A stretch of DNA of 12,380 nt from Candidatus Zipacnadia bacterium (GTDB lineage Bacteria; Armatimonadota; Zipacnadia; Zipacnadales; Zipacnadaceae), in the NCBI GenBank assembly GCA_029821455.1, contig JALGTI010000067.1, positions 1 through 12,380 of the forward strand, in the 5' to 3' direction. The translations under genes and the position numbers were made by a program. The first letter of the stretch is position 1, and the number at the start of each line of letters is the position of its first letter. The notes under the pieces were generated by a model that was not told the origin of the DNA, searched no databases, and was given only the letters and a program-made list of their open reading frames with translations. Shown one piece after another: positions 1-6,493 of this stretch.

Positions 1-667
1 GCGCGTCGGCTCCAGCAGTTCTTCGCCCAGTGTCCGCCCCAGTTCATCAACCCTGTCTTCCAGTTGCAACCCTCTGGCTTCCAAGAGCACCTTGCGGGCC
101 AGTGAGTAGCCGTTGCTGTGCAGGCCCGAGGAGGGAAGAGCGATAACGACATCCCCTGCCTGCACGGCGCTTCCGTCTATTACCTCATCGCGCTCAACAG
201 CGCCAACTGCAAAACCGGCCAGGTCATACTCGCCCTCGGCGTAGAAGTCCGGCAGTTCGGCTGTCTCGCCCCCCAACAGCGCGCAGCCGGCCATTTTGCA
301 GCCTGCCGCAATGCCCTGCACAATCTCCGCCACCTTTTCCGGCTCCAGTTTGCCTGTGGCAACATAGTCCAGGAAGAACAGAGGACGAGCGCCCAATATC
401 GTCCACACACATCGCCACCAGGTCCTGGCCGACAGTGTCGTGCTTATCGAGGGCGAAGGCGATCTTGAGCTTGGTGCCGACGCCATCCGTGCCGGCGATG
501 AGCAGCGGGTCTCGCAGGCCTCGCAGGGCATAAGCACCGCCGAAATCAGATAAACCCGTTACGACATTGGCATCGTGGGTCGCCCTCACGGCGGCCTTCA
601 TCAGTTCCACGGCATGTTCGCCAGCCTCGATGTCAACACCAGCGTCCTTATATGAGAAGCCCTTCAT
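1..667 (-). pseudogene. purM: Phosphoribosylformylglycinamidine cyclo-ligase (AIR synthetase), frameshifted and cut by the window edge
   Basis: PurM closes the imidazole ring of FGAM, using ATP, to give AIR in cytosolic de novo purine synthesis. The ATG at 667 follows a good ribosome site (GGAGG about 8 bases upstream). Residues 1-91 read well as PurM, with the nucleotide-binding stretches GTDGVGTKLKIA and QDLVAMCVDDI. After Ile91 (395-397) the frame is lost and the initial frame ends at 224. The family continues with three residues and then GA-x-PLFFLDY; here GARPLFFLDYVATGKLEP resumes in another frame at 393. One base stands where nine are expected, so the change is a net loss of 8 bases. 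The second frame is open for all 131 codons to the window edge and keeps GGETAELPDFY and SSGLHSNGYSLARK. Clean conservation on both sides means either a very recent mutation or an assembly error. It is the last visible gene of the minus-strand pur run. Confidence 0.9.
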
Positions 668-764
668 TGCAGCTTACCTCCGCGTTCAGCATTTGGACCA
701 GAGAGGTCTCTTGTGCTGCGTTCCGGTGCTTTCTCATCAGGGCCCTCCGTAAGTCAGTCGGGCA

Positions 765-824
765 GACAGGCCTTCGCCCGCCATAGCGGGCTATGGCCCG
801 CGAAGGCAGGCATCTTTGCCTGTC
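765..824. repeat. Composite palindrome in the purF-purM gap (REP-like)
   Basis: This nested inverted repeat lies in the 265-base gap between purF and purM. The outer arms are GACAGGC (765-771) and GCCTGTC (818-824). Inside, CCTTCGC (771-777) pairs with GCGAAGG (800-806), and CCATAG (781-786) pairs with CTATGG (791-796) around a CGGG loop. A further small hairpin, CAGGCA-TCTT-TGCCTG, occupies 807-822 and is a one-base loop variant of the motif at 850-876. No T-run follows it on either strand, so it does not look like a simple intrinsic terminator. It resembles REP-type extragenic palindromes, and within the transcript it could stabilise or separate the purF and purM parts of the mRNA. Confidence 0.65.
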
Positions 825-849
825 CCTGCCTTATGTGCAACGACAGCGG

Positions 850-876
850 CGACAGGCAAGGATGCCTGTCGTACGA
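850..876 (-). repeat. REP-like hairpin, inverted copy of 2984-3010
   Basis: A 9-bp stem, CGACAGGCA pairing with TGCCTGTCG around an AGGA loop, is followed by TACGA. The 27 bases are an exact reverse complement of 2984-3010, about 2.1 kb away in the purD-purE gap. Two perfect copies in opposite orientation, both in intergenic DNA, point to a dispersed repeat family and not chance. No transposase is visible in the window. Confidence 0.7.
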
Positions 877-932
877 ACGGCCCTGGTTTCCCTGGCAAAA
901 TGCCATAAGTCAACTTGCCACTCAGCACCGGC

Positions 933-2402
933 CTATTCGCTGCCAGCCTCTGCGGGCTGGGTTTCCAGGTCGAACTTGGTAACCTTGACATCGGGCGGAA
1001 TGGGGATGGGGTACTGGTTGTCGAAGCAGGCAGTGCAGAAGTTGGACTTGGGCAGGCCCACGGCGGTTATCAGGTTCTTTATATTCAGATACGCCAGGCT
1101 ATCGGCCCCGACGTGCTCGCAGATCTCTGGCACTGTCAGCCGCGAGCCAATCAACTCGGACCGCGCGGAGGTGTCAATCCCATAAAAGCACGGCCACTTG
1201 AGCGGCGGACAGTTGATCCGCAGATGCACCTCGCGAGCGCCGGCCTCGCGCAGCAGCTCTATCTCTGGACCGGTAGTAGTACCTCTCACGATCGAGTCAT
1301 CAACCACCACTAAGCGCTTGCCGGCGATCGACTCGCGCAGGGGCCGCAGCTTCATCCGTACGCCCAGTTCCCGCAGCTTCTGTCCGGGCGCGATGAAGGT
1401 GCGATGAATGTAGCGATTCTTGATAAAGCCTTCGCCGAAAGGGATTCCTGAGACCTGGGCAAAGCCGATAGCGTGGGGGATGCCCGTTTCGGGAATCCCG
1501 ATGACCATATCCGCCTCCGCCGGCGCCTGCTGGGCTAGCATGTGCCCCATCTGTACCCGGGACATGTACACGCTCTTGCCGTAGATATGACTGTCGGGCC
1601 GGGCGAAGTAGATGAACTCGAAGATACAGACTGCCTTGCGAGCAGGGGCCAGAGCCTGAATGCTATTCAGGCCGTCCTTGTCCAGGATGACTATCTCCCC
1701 GGGCTCTACCTCGCGCACAAAGCTGGCGTTGATAGTATTCAGGGCGCAGGTTTCCGAGGCGATCGCCCAGCTTCCCTCATTATAGCGCCCAATGGCAAGT
1801 GGCCGGACCCCGTTGGGGTCACGAACCGCCAGCAGCTTCGTAGGCGTCACAATGCCCAGGGAATACGCGCCCTTTGCCTGGGACATCATATCGGCGACTG
1901 CTTCCTCAATGCTATCGGCGCCGGACTGGGCGATGAGCTGAACGATAACCTCCGTGTCGCTGGTGGTCTCGAACCGCATCCCTCTCGCTGCCATTTTATC
2001 ACGCAATGCCTTGGCGTTTATCAGGTTACCGTTGTGCGCTATAGCAAATGGCCCGCTCCGGTGTTCTCCCAACATCGGCTGCGCGTTCTCAATCATCTCA
2101 CTGCCGGTGGTGGAGTAGCGCACGTGGCCGAGCGCGACATCTCCCTGCAGTTGGGCCAGCGTCGCCTCATCGAATACCTGTGTGACTAGTCCCATCTCCT
2201 TCTTACACTCCAGCGATCGCCCGTCACCGACGGCAATGCCGGCGCTTTCCTGTCCACGATGCTGGAGGGCAAAGATCCCAAAGTAGGCCAGGCGGGCTAC
2301 ATCCTGGCCGGGTGCGTAGATCCCAAATACGCCGCAGGCGTCGCGCCACGTGCGGCTGCAGGCCAGAGGACAGGGGGCTTCAATGCTAACCTTGTATTGC
2401 AT
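933..2402 (-). CDS. purF: Amidophosphoribosyltransferase (glutamine PRPP amidotransferase)
   Basis: PurF makes phosphoribosylamine from PRPP and glutamine, the committed step of de novo purine synthesis, in the cytosol. From the ATG at 2402 the protein has 489 residues. The catalytic cysteine of the class II glutaminase domain is Cys23, in DACGVFGIYA, so a 22-residue propeptide must be removed to expose it. Other glutaminase signatures are LQHRGQESAGI and HNGNL. The phosphoribosyltransferase domain has the PRPP loop VVVDDSIVRGTT (365-376). Cys259 (VCIFEFIYFARPD), Cys405 (PCFYGID), Cys456 and Cys459 (FCTACF) match the four ligands of the 4Fe-4S cluster of the Bacillus subtilis type of PurF. 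An upstream TTG at 2447 overlaps the purE stop, but the ATG with AGAGG 10 bases ahead fits better. Activity is probably subject to purine nucleotide feedback, as in the family. Confidence 0.97.
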   Translation of the reverse strand: MQYKVSIEAPCPLACSRTWRDACGVFGIYAPGQDVARLAYFGIFALQHRGQESAGIAVGDGRSLECKKEMGLVTQVFDEATLAQLQGDVALGHVRYSTTGSEMIENAQPMLGEHRSGPFAIAHNGNLINAKALRDKMAARGMRFETTSDTEVIVQLIAQSGADSIEEAVADMMSQAKGAYSLGIVTPTKLLAVRDPNGVRPLAIGRYNEGSWAIASETCALNTINASFVREVEPGEIVILDKDGLNSIQALAPARKAVCIFEFIYFARPDSHIYGKSVYMSRVQMGHMLAQQAPAEADMVIGIPETGIPHAIGFAQVSGIPFGEGFIKNRYIHRTFIAPGQKLRELGVRMKLRPLRESIAGKRLVVVDDSIVRGTTTGPEIELLREAGAREVHLRINCPPLKWPCFYGIDTSARSELIGSRLTVPEICEHVGADSLAYLNIKNLITAVGLPKSNFCTACFDNQYPIPIPPDVKVTKFDLETQPAEAGSE

Positions 2403-2443
2403 TCCTATGGCACCTCTGTAGCAGAACAGGAGACGGCCTCCGA

Positions 2444-2932
2444 TCAACTGCGGTCTGATGCCTCAATCTGTGCTGCCTTAGTTGCGACCTTTCCCGCCAT
2501 CGCAGCGCGGTGCTGCTTGAGGCGTTCGGATAGTCCTGGGTCACTGAGGGCCAGGATTTCGGCGGCCAGAATCGCAGCGTTCTGCGCGGTGTCAACGCCG
2601 ACCGTCGCCACCGGGACCCCCGGCGGCATCTGCACTATGGCATACAGGGCATCCTGCCCACCCAGGGGAGAGCTGGAGATGGGCACGCCGATGACCGGCA
2701 AAGTTGTGTGGGCGGCCAGCGCTCCTGGTAGATGGGCCGCCCAGCCAGCCCCGGCGATGATGACCTTCAGTCCACGCTCCTGGGCGGTCCTGGCATATTC
2801 AACCGCCCGCCCCGGCGTCCGATGTGCCGATGCTACCGTCATCTCATAGGCGATGCCAAGTTCGGCAAGCTGATCAGCGCAGGCCTGCATCACCTTCAGG
2901 TCCGAGTCGCTGCCCATTACGATCCCGACCAT
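2444..2932 (-). CDS. purE: N5-carboxyaminoimidazole ribonucleotide mutase
   Basis: PurE interconverts N5-CAIR and CAIR in purine synthesis. The 162-residue product is full length for class I bacterial PurE. It shows the phosphate-binding MGSDSD near the N terminus, SAHRTP with the catalytic histidine, the GAGWAAHLPG loop and GVPISSSPLGGQDAL. Class I enzymes work with PurK; no purK is in the window, so it should lie elsewhere. The start at 2932 (MVGIVMGSDSD) is chosen because a perfect GGAGG lies 5 bases ahead of it. A longer reading to 2998 would add 22 residues including RGTAGLEACPT, which is translated from a palindromic repeat and is almost certainly not protein. purF begins 41 bases downstream. 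Confidence 0.96.
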   Translation of the reverse strand: MVGIVMGSDSDLKVMQACADQLAELGIAYEMTVASAHRTPGRAVEYARTAQERGLKVIIAGAGWAAHLPGALAAHTTLPVIGVPISSSPLGGQDALYAIVQMPPGVPVATVGVDTAQNAAILAAEILALSDPGLSERLKQHRAAMAGKVATKAAQIEASDRS

Positions 2933-2937
2933 ATTAG

Positions 2938-2942
2938 CCTCC
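2938..2942 (-). promoter_or_regulatory. Ribosome binding site deciding the purE start
   Basis: GGAGG lies 5 bases before the ATG at 2932 and inside the second and third codons of the alternative ATG at 2944. It supports the shorter PurE, which begins exactly where homology with the family begins. Confidence 0.8.
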
Positions 2943-2956
2943 ATCTCCACGTGTGT

Positions 2957-2976
2957 GGGGCAGGCTTCCAGCCCTG
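2957..2976. repeat. Small GC-rich palindrome upstream of purE
   Basis: GGCT (2963-2966) and AGCC (2970-2973) pair around a TCC loop, with flanking GGGGCA and CTGC nearly complementary. Read on the minus strand it supplies the GLEACP of the false PurE extension. It sits next to two other palindromes (2984-3010 and 3022-3039), so the whole 126-base purD-purE gap is a repeat cluster. Confidence 0.5.
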
Positions 2977-2983
2977 CTGTGCC

Positions 2984-3010
2984 TCGTACGACAGGCATCC
3001 TTGCCTGTCG
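2984..3010 (+). repeat. REP-like hairpin, second copy of the 27-base motif
   Basis: This is an exact inverted copy of 850-876: a 9-bp stem, CGACAGGCA with TGCCTGTCG, and a 4-base loop. It lies between purD and purE. A one-base loop variant of the core also occurs at 807-824. Confidence 0.7.
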
Positions 3011-3021
3011 GTCTTTTCATT

Positions 3022-3039
3022 CCCTCCCTTCAGGGAGGG
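3022..3039. repeat. CCCTCCC/GGGAGGG hairpin after purD
   Basis: CCCTCCC and GGGAGGG form a 7-bp stem with a TTCA loop, about 20 bases beyond the purD stop and followed on the plus strand by GGGCTAGGGGGTAGG. On the purD transcript the hairpin is followed by AATGAAAAG and not by a U-run, so it is more likely a dispersed repeat than a Rho-independent terminator. It could still act as a 3' stabiliser of the upstream mRNA. Confidence 0.55.
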
Positions 3040-3058
3040 GGCTAGGGGGTAGGTGCTC

Positions 3059-4330
3059 TCACGCCTCCACTGCCCTTAGCGCAATATCACTGCGGCAGTA
3101 CATATTCTCAAAGCTAATTTTCCCGACAGCCTGATAAGCCCGGTCCCTAGCCTCAGCAAATGTCTGCCCCAGCGCCGTCACCCCCAGCACTCGCCCGCCA
3201 CTGGTCACCAACTGGCCATCCTGCATCGCCGTGCCGGCATGGAACACGGTCACAGCCCCGTCCGCCTCCGCCTCTTCCAATCCGGTGATTGGCTTGCCCT
3301 TCTCATAGCCGCCTGGATACCCGCCTGAAGCGACCACAACGCAGACTGCCTTCTGATCCCGCCAGCGCACATCAACCTCATCTAATCTCCCCTCGACCGT
3401 GGCCTGCAGTATCTCCACCAGGTCGCTTTCCAGGCGCGGCAGCACCACCTGGCTCTCCGGATCGCCAAACCGGCAGTTGAATTCAAGAATCTCCGGGCCG
3501 TCTGGCGTCAAGATGCACCCGGCATACAACGTCCCGCAGTAGGGGCACCCTTCCTCCGCAAGCCCCCGTACGGTCGGGGTTATCATCTCATCTACAATGT
3601 ACCAGAAGGTCTCATCATCGAGCACCGGCACTGGCGAGTAGCAGCCCATGCCGCCGGTATTATCGCCGGTGTCTCCGTCGCCGATGCGCTTGTAGTCCTG
3701 CGACGGTACCATCGGCACGACCGTCTCACCATCTGTGAAGACTTTTATCGAGCACTCCTGGCCTACGAGACACTCTTCGATGACCACCACCTCGCCGGCC
3801 TCGCCGAATGTCTTGTCCACAAAGCAGGCCTCAATGTGCCGCTCGGCCTCTTCGATGGTCTGGGCCACCTTCACTCCCTTACCGGCTGCCAGGCCGTCGG
3901 CCTTCACCACAATAGGCGCGCCTTGCTGCCGCACATAGGCATTGGCCGAGACTAGGTCATCGAACACTGCGAACTTCTTATTCGAGATGCCGTACTTGTC
4001 TAGCAGTTCATCAGTGAAACGCTTGCTGCCCTCAACCTGGGCTGCCGCCTGGGAGGGACCATACAGCGCCAGGCCACGCTCGGCGAACACCTCAGCGATG
4101 CCCATTACCAGCGGCAGCTCCGGCCCGACCAGCGTCAGGTCCACGTCGTGATCTTCCGCGAAGTCGGCTAGGGCAGTGAGGTCCTCGACATCAAGCTCCA
4201 CCAACTCGCCCTGCTGGCTGCAGCCGGCATTGCCCGGCGCGCAGTAGATGGTCTGCGCCACCGGGCTTTGTGCAAGCTTCCAGGCGAGGGTGTGTTCGCG
4301 CCCGCCTGAGCCGACGACTAGTAGCTTCAT
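3059..4330 (-). CDS. purD: Phosphoribosylamine-glycine ligase (GAR synthetase)
   Basis: PurD joins phosphoribosylamine and glycine with ATP to form GAR, the step after PurF. The 423 residues are normal full length. Visible are the N-terminal MKLLVVGSGGREHTLAWKL, the PGNAG motif, VGPELPL, the ATP-grasp segment PIVVKADGLAAGKGV, the family signature NCRFGDPESQ and the C-terminal small domain ending SFENMYCRSDIALRAVEA. The ATG overlaps the last base of the dnaB stop (TGATG). The only purine-rich stretch upstream (GAGG) is about 14 bases away, so translation is probably coupled to dnaB. The 126-base gap to purE is filled by palindromic repeats. No truncation or missing motif is seen. Confidence 0.97.
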   Translation of the reverse strand: MKLLVVGSGGREHTLAWKLAQSPVAQTIYCAPGNAGCSQQGELVELDVEDLTALADFAEDHDVDLTLVGPELPLVMGIAEVFAERGLALYGPSQAAAQVEGSKRFTDELLDKYGISNKKFAVFDDLVSANAYVRQQGAPIVVKADGLAAGKGVKVAQTIEEAERHIEACFVDKTFGEAGEVVVIEECLVGQECSIKVFTDGETVVPMVPSQDYKRIGDGDTGDNTGGMGCYSPVPVLDDETFWYIVDEMITPTVRGLAEEGCPYCGTLYAGCILTPDGPEILEFNCRFGDPESQVVLPRLESDLVEILQATVEGRLDEVDVRWRDQKAVCVVVASGGYPGGYEKGKPITGLEEAEADGAVTVFHAGTAMQDGQLVTSGGRVLGVTALGQTFAEARDRAYQAVGKISFENMYCRSDIALRAVEA

Positions 4331-5757
4331 CAGGTCAAATCAGCCTCGCGAAACTGGTCTAGACCATAAAAGCGCCGGTATTGTGGGTGAAAGAAGGTAT
4401 CCACGGTTCCCACAGGCCCATTGCGGTGCTTGGCAATCATTATCTCAGCCTTATCCGGCTGGTCATCCTGGACCGGGGCCTGTTCGCCTTCTGTCTCTGC
4501 CGTTTCTCTGCGTTTGTAGTAGCTGGGCCGATACAGGAAGCAGACGAGGTCGGCCTCGGCCTCGATGGAGCCTGATTCGGCCAGGTCCGACAGGATCGGC
4601 CGCTTCTCCTCGCGGCGCTCCACCAGGCGGCTGAGCTGCGAAAGGGCCACGATTGGGCAATTCAACTCCCTGGCTAAGGCCTTCAGTGAGCGGGCGATCA
4701 GTGACACCTCCTGATGTCGACTCTCACTGGTGATGCGCTCGCCGGTGGTGACGAGCTGCAGGTAGTCAATGATGACCAGGCCGATGTCGTGCTGGGTCTT
4801 GAGGCGCCTGGCCTTGGAGCGCAGCTCCATAATCGGGATGCCAGGGGTGTCGTCAATGAAGATGGGGGCGGTGGGCAAGTAGGCGAGCACCTTGCCGATC
4901 TTACTCCAGTCGTCCTCGCGGGTCATCCCGCGGCGTATCGCCCACGAATTAACCTGGGCCTGGGAGCACAGCATCAACTCGGCTAACTGCATCCTGGCCA
5001 TCTCCAGACTGAAGATGGCTGTCCCGATGTTGTGCTGGACGGCAGCGTGCAGGGCGAAGTTGGAGACTGCCAGGGAAGTCTTGCCCATCGAGGGGCGGCC
5101 AGCAACTATCACCAGGTCCCCGCGCTGAAGGCCGGAGGTAAGTTTATCGAAGTCGCTCAGACCAGTCGGCACCCCCGAAATGTAGCCGGGGTGTCTGTAG
5201 ACCTGGTCCAGCTTCTCGAAGGTGTCCTGCACCAGCGGCCCGATGGGAGTGAAGTCGCTGGTGATGCGGCGCTGGGCGATCTCAAATATCTTCTGCTCAG
5301 ACCTGTCGAGCGCCTCGCCGACGTCCTCCGGATTGTCGTAGCCGAGGCCCTGGATCTCGGCCCCGGCGCTGATGAGCTTGCGTAGTACCGCCTTCTCGGC
5401 CACGATCGTGGCATAGCGCACTACGTGGGCAGCAGTGGGCACCTCGTTGATAAGCGCCGTGAGGTACTCGGCCCCGCCCACGCTTTCCAGTTGCTCATTC
5501 CTGCGCAGTTCGGCGCTCACCGTAATGATGTCCACGGGTTCGCCGCGGTTGCTGCAGGCGATCATCGCGCGAAAGATCAGCTTGTGGGCTTCGGGGTAGA
5601 AGTCATCCTCCCGCACGATCGCCATGGCGCGACTGGCCGCGCCGAGTTCGATCAGCATCGCCCCCAGCGTCGCCTGCTCCGCGCCAATATCGTGCGGCGG
5701 CGGCGCCTGTGCTCCACTGGCTGCCTCATCGCGCGATCTGTCAATTGCCACACTCAT
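4330..5757 (-). CDS. dnaB: Replicative DNA helicase DnaB
   Basis: DnaB is the hexameric helicase that unwinds DNA at the replication fork. The 475 residues comprise the N-terminal primase-binding domain (about 22-125), a linker and the RecA-like motor. Walker A is GRPSMGKT (220-227) and Walker B is LVIIDYLQL with Asp331. The IAKHRNGPVG segment keeps Lys443 and Arg445, the region holding the arginine finger. There is no intein at the usual Walker A insertion point. Two oddities occur: the normally conserved DLRESG reads DLAESG (Ala393), and an acidic stretch of about a dozen extra residues (about 418-434) precedes IAKHRNG. It follows rplI, a pairing common in bacteria, and shares a base with purD. 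The start has AGGGG four bases upstream. Confidence 0.97.
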   Translation of the reverse strand: MSVAIDRSRDEAASGAQAPPPHDIGAEQATLGAMLIELGAASRAMAIVREDDFYPEAHKLIFRAMIACSNRGEPVDIITVSAELRRNEQLESVGGAEYLTALINEVPTAAHVVRYATIVAEKAVLRKLISAGAEIQGLGYDNPEDVGEALDRSEQKIFEIAQRRITSDFTPIGPLVQDTFEKLDQVYRHPGYISGVPTGLSDFDKLTSGLQRGDLVIVAGRPSMGKTSLAVSNFALHAAVQHNIGTAIFSLEMARMQLAELMLCSQAQVNSWAIRRGMTREDDWSKIGKVLAYLPTAPIFIDDTPGIPIMELRSKARRLKTQHDIGLVIIDYLQLVTTGERITSESRHQEVSLIARSLKALARELNCPIVALSQLSRLVERREEKRPILSDLAESGSIEAEADLVCFLYRPSYYKRRETAETEGEQAPVQDDQPDKAEIMIAKHRNGPVGTVDTFFHPQYRRFYGLDQFREADLT

Positions 5758-5805
5758 CAGCCCCTGGACGCCGCGCGTCCGATGGACATTGTGCTATAGT
5801 GTGAG

Positions 5806-6471
5806 CTATTGCTCGCCTTCCGGCTCAATCTTCTCGGGCTCTGACGGCGAGGCGAAGTCTTTGGCGTCCGGCTGTGCTTCTTCGAGTTCTGGTCCCTCGG
5901 GGATGCTGGGCTCTTCCTCAGCCTCTGCCCCAGGTTCCTCGACAATAGCCGCGTCACCCTCAGCCTCAGCTTCGACCTCTGCTTCCGGTTCAACCTCCCT
6001 CTCCACTTCTTCTTCCTCTTCGCCCTCTGCAGCGACCACACTGATCGCCAGTTGTGTCCGGACGCCTTTGTACAGGCTGGCGGTGACCAGATAGTCGCCG
6101 GTCTGGCGGATAGGCTCAGCAATTTCAATGTCACGGCGCCCCAACTCCACATCAAGCTGTTCACCAATGGCGTCTGCTATCTGCTGGGGGGTAATCTGCC
6201 CATGCAGCCGTCCACCCTCACCGACGGTGGCCTCGATGACGATAACGTGCTCAGCGAGCTGTTCCGCCTGAGCAGCAGCCTTGTCGCGCTTCTCCGCCTG
6301 GCGCCGCTCGATAGCACGCTGCCGTTGCTGCAGGTCCTTCAGCGCCCCCTTGGTGGCCTCGACAGCCAACTTTCGGGGCAGCAGGTGATTGCGGGCGAAG
6401 CCATCGGCAACTGTCACCGCATCGCCCTCATGTCCAAGGTTCTGTACATCCTCTAGCAGTATGACTTGCAT
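5806..6471 (-). CDS. rplI: Large-subunit ribosomal protein L9 with a long acidic tail
   Basis: L9 binds 23S rRNA near the L1 stalk and influences reading-frame maintenance. Residues 1-149 are a complete L9: the N-terminal rRNA-binding domain MQVILLEDVQNLGHEGDAVTV with GFARNHLLP, the long connecting helix (about 40-75, rich in Gln, Arg, Lys and Ala), and the C-terminal domain with GGRLHGQITPQQIADAI. Normal bacterial L9 ends near residue 150, but here 72 more residues follow, with 28 Glu and 3 Asp against only 3 Arg or Lys, plus scattered Pro and Ala, so the tail is probably disordered. The start has a GGAGG 7 bases upstream (6479-6483). rplI-dnaB adjacency is common, but the usual rpsF, ssb and rpsR partners are absent and mlaD takes their place. 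Confidence 0.96.
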   Translation of the reverse strand: MQVILLEDVQNLGHEGDAVTVADGFARNHLLPRKLAVEATKGALKDLQQRQRAIERRQAEKRDKAAAQAEQLAEHVIVIEATVGEGGRLHGQITPQQIADAIGEQLDVELGRRDIEIAEPIRQTGDYLVTASLYKGVRTQLAISVVAAEGEEEEEVEREVEPEAEVEAEAEGDAAIVEEPGAEAEEEPSIPEGPELEEAQPDAKDFASPSEPEKIEPEGEQ

Positions 6472-6493
6472 TGCTTGTCCTCCAGGCTACACA

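Noticed and set aside
668..932. CRISPR-like array from the repeated hairpins
   Set aside because: Repeats are self-palindromic, irregularly spaced and without unique spacers of constant length; no cas genes.
713..982. Small open frame across the purF-purM gap
   Set aside because: Most of it is translated palindromic repeat and the purF 3' end; no homology recognised.
1542..2189. Open frame of 215 codons on the plus strand
   Set aside because: It lies wholly antisense to purF, which has clear catalytic motifs. The product has no recognisable domain and is a by-product of GC-rich codon use.
2259..2849. Open frame of 196 codons on the plus strand
   Set aside because: Runs antisense across the 5' end of purF and most of purE; composition is typical of a shadow frame.
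3011..3058. Intrinsic terminator after purD
   Set aside because: The hairpin is good but no U-run follows it on the purD transcript, and the same strand continues with purE.
5078..5101. Intein in DnaB at Walker A
   Set aside because: Inteins are common at this site, but here the motif is continuous and the protein has normal length.
5758..5805. Possible promoter for dnaB (CTATAGC on the minus strand)
   Set aside because: No acceptable -35 hexamer at the right distance, and the gap is only 48 bases.
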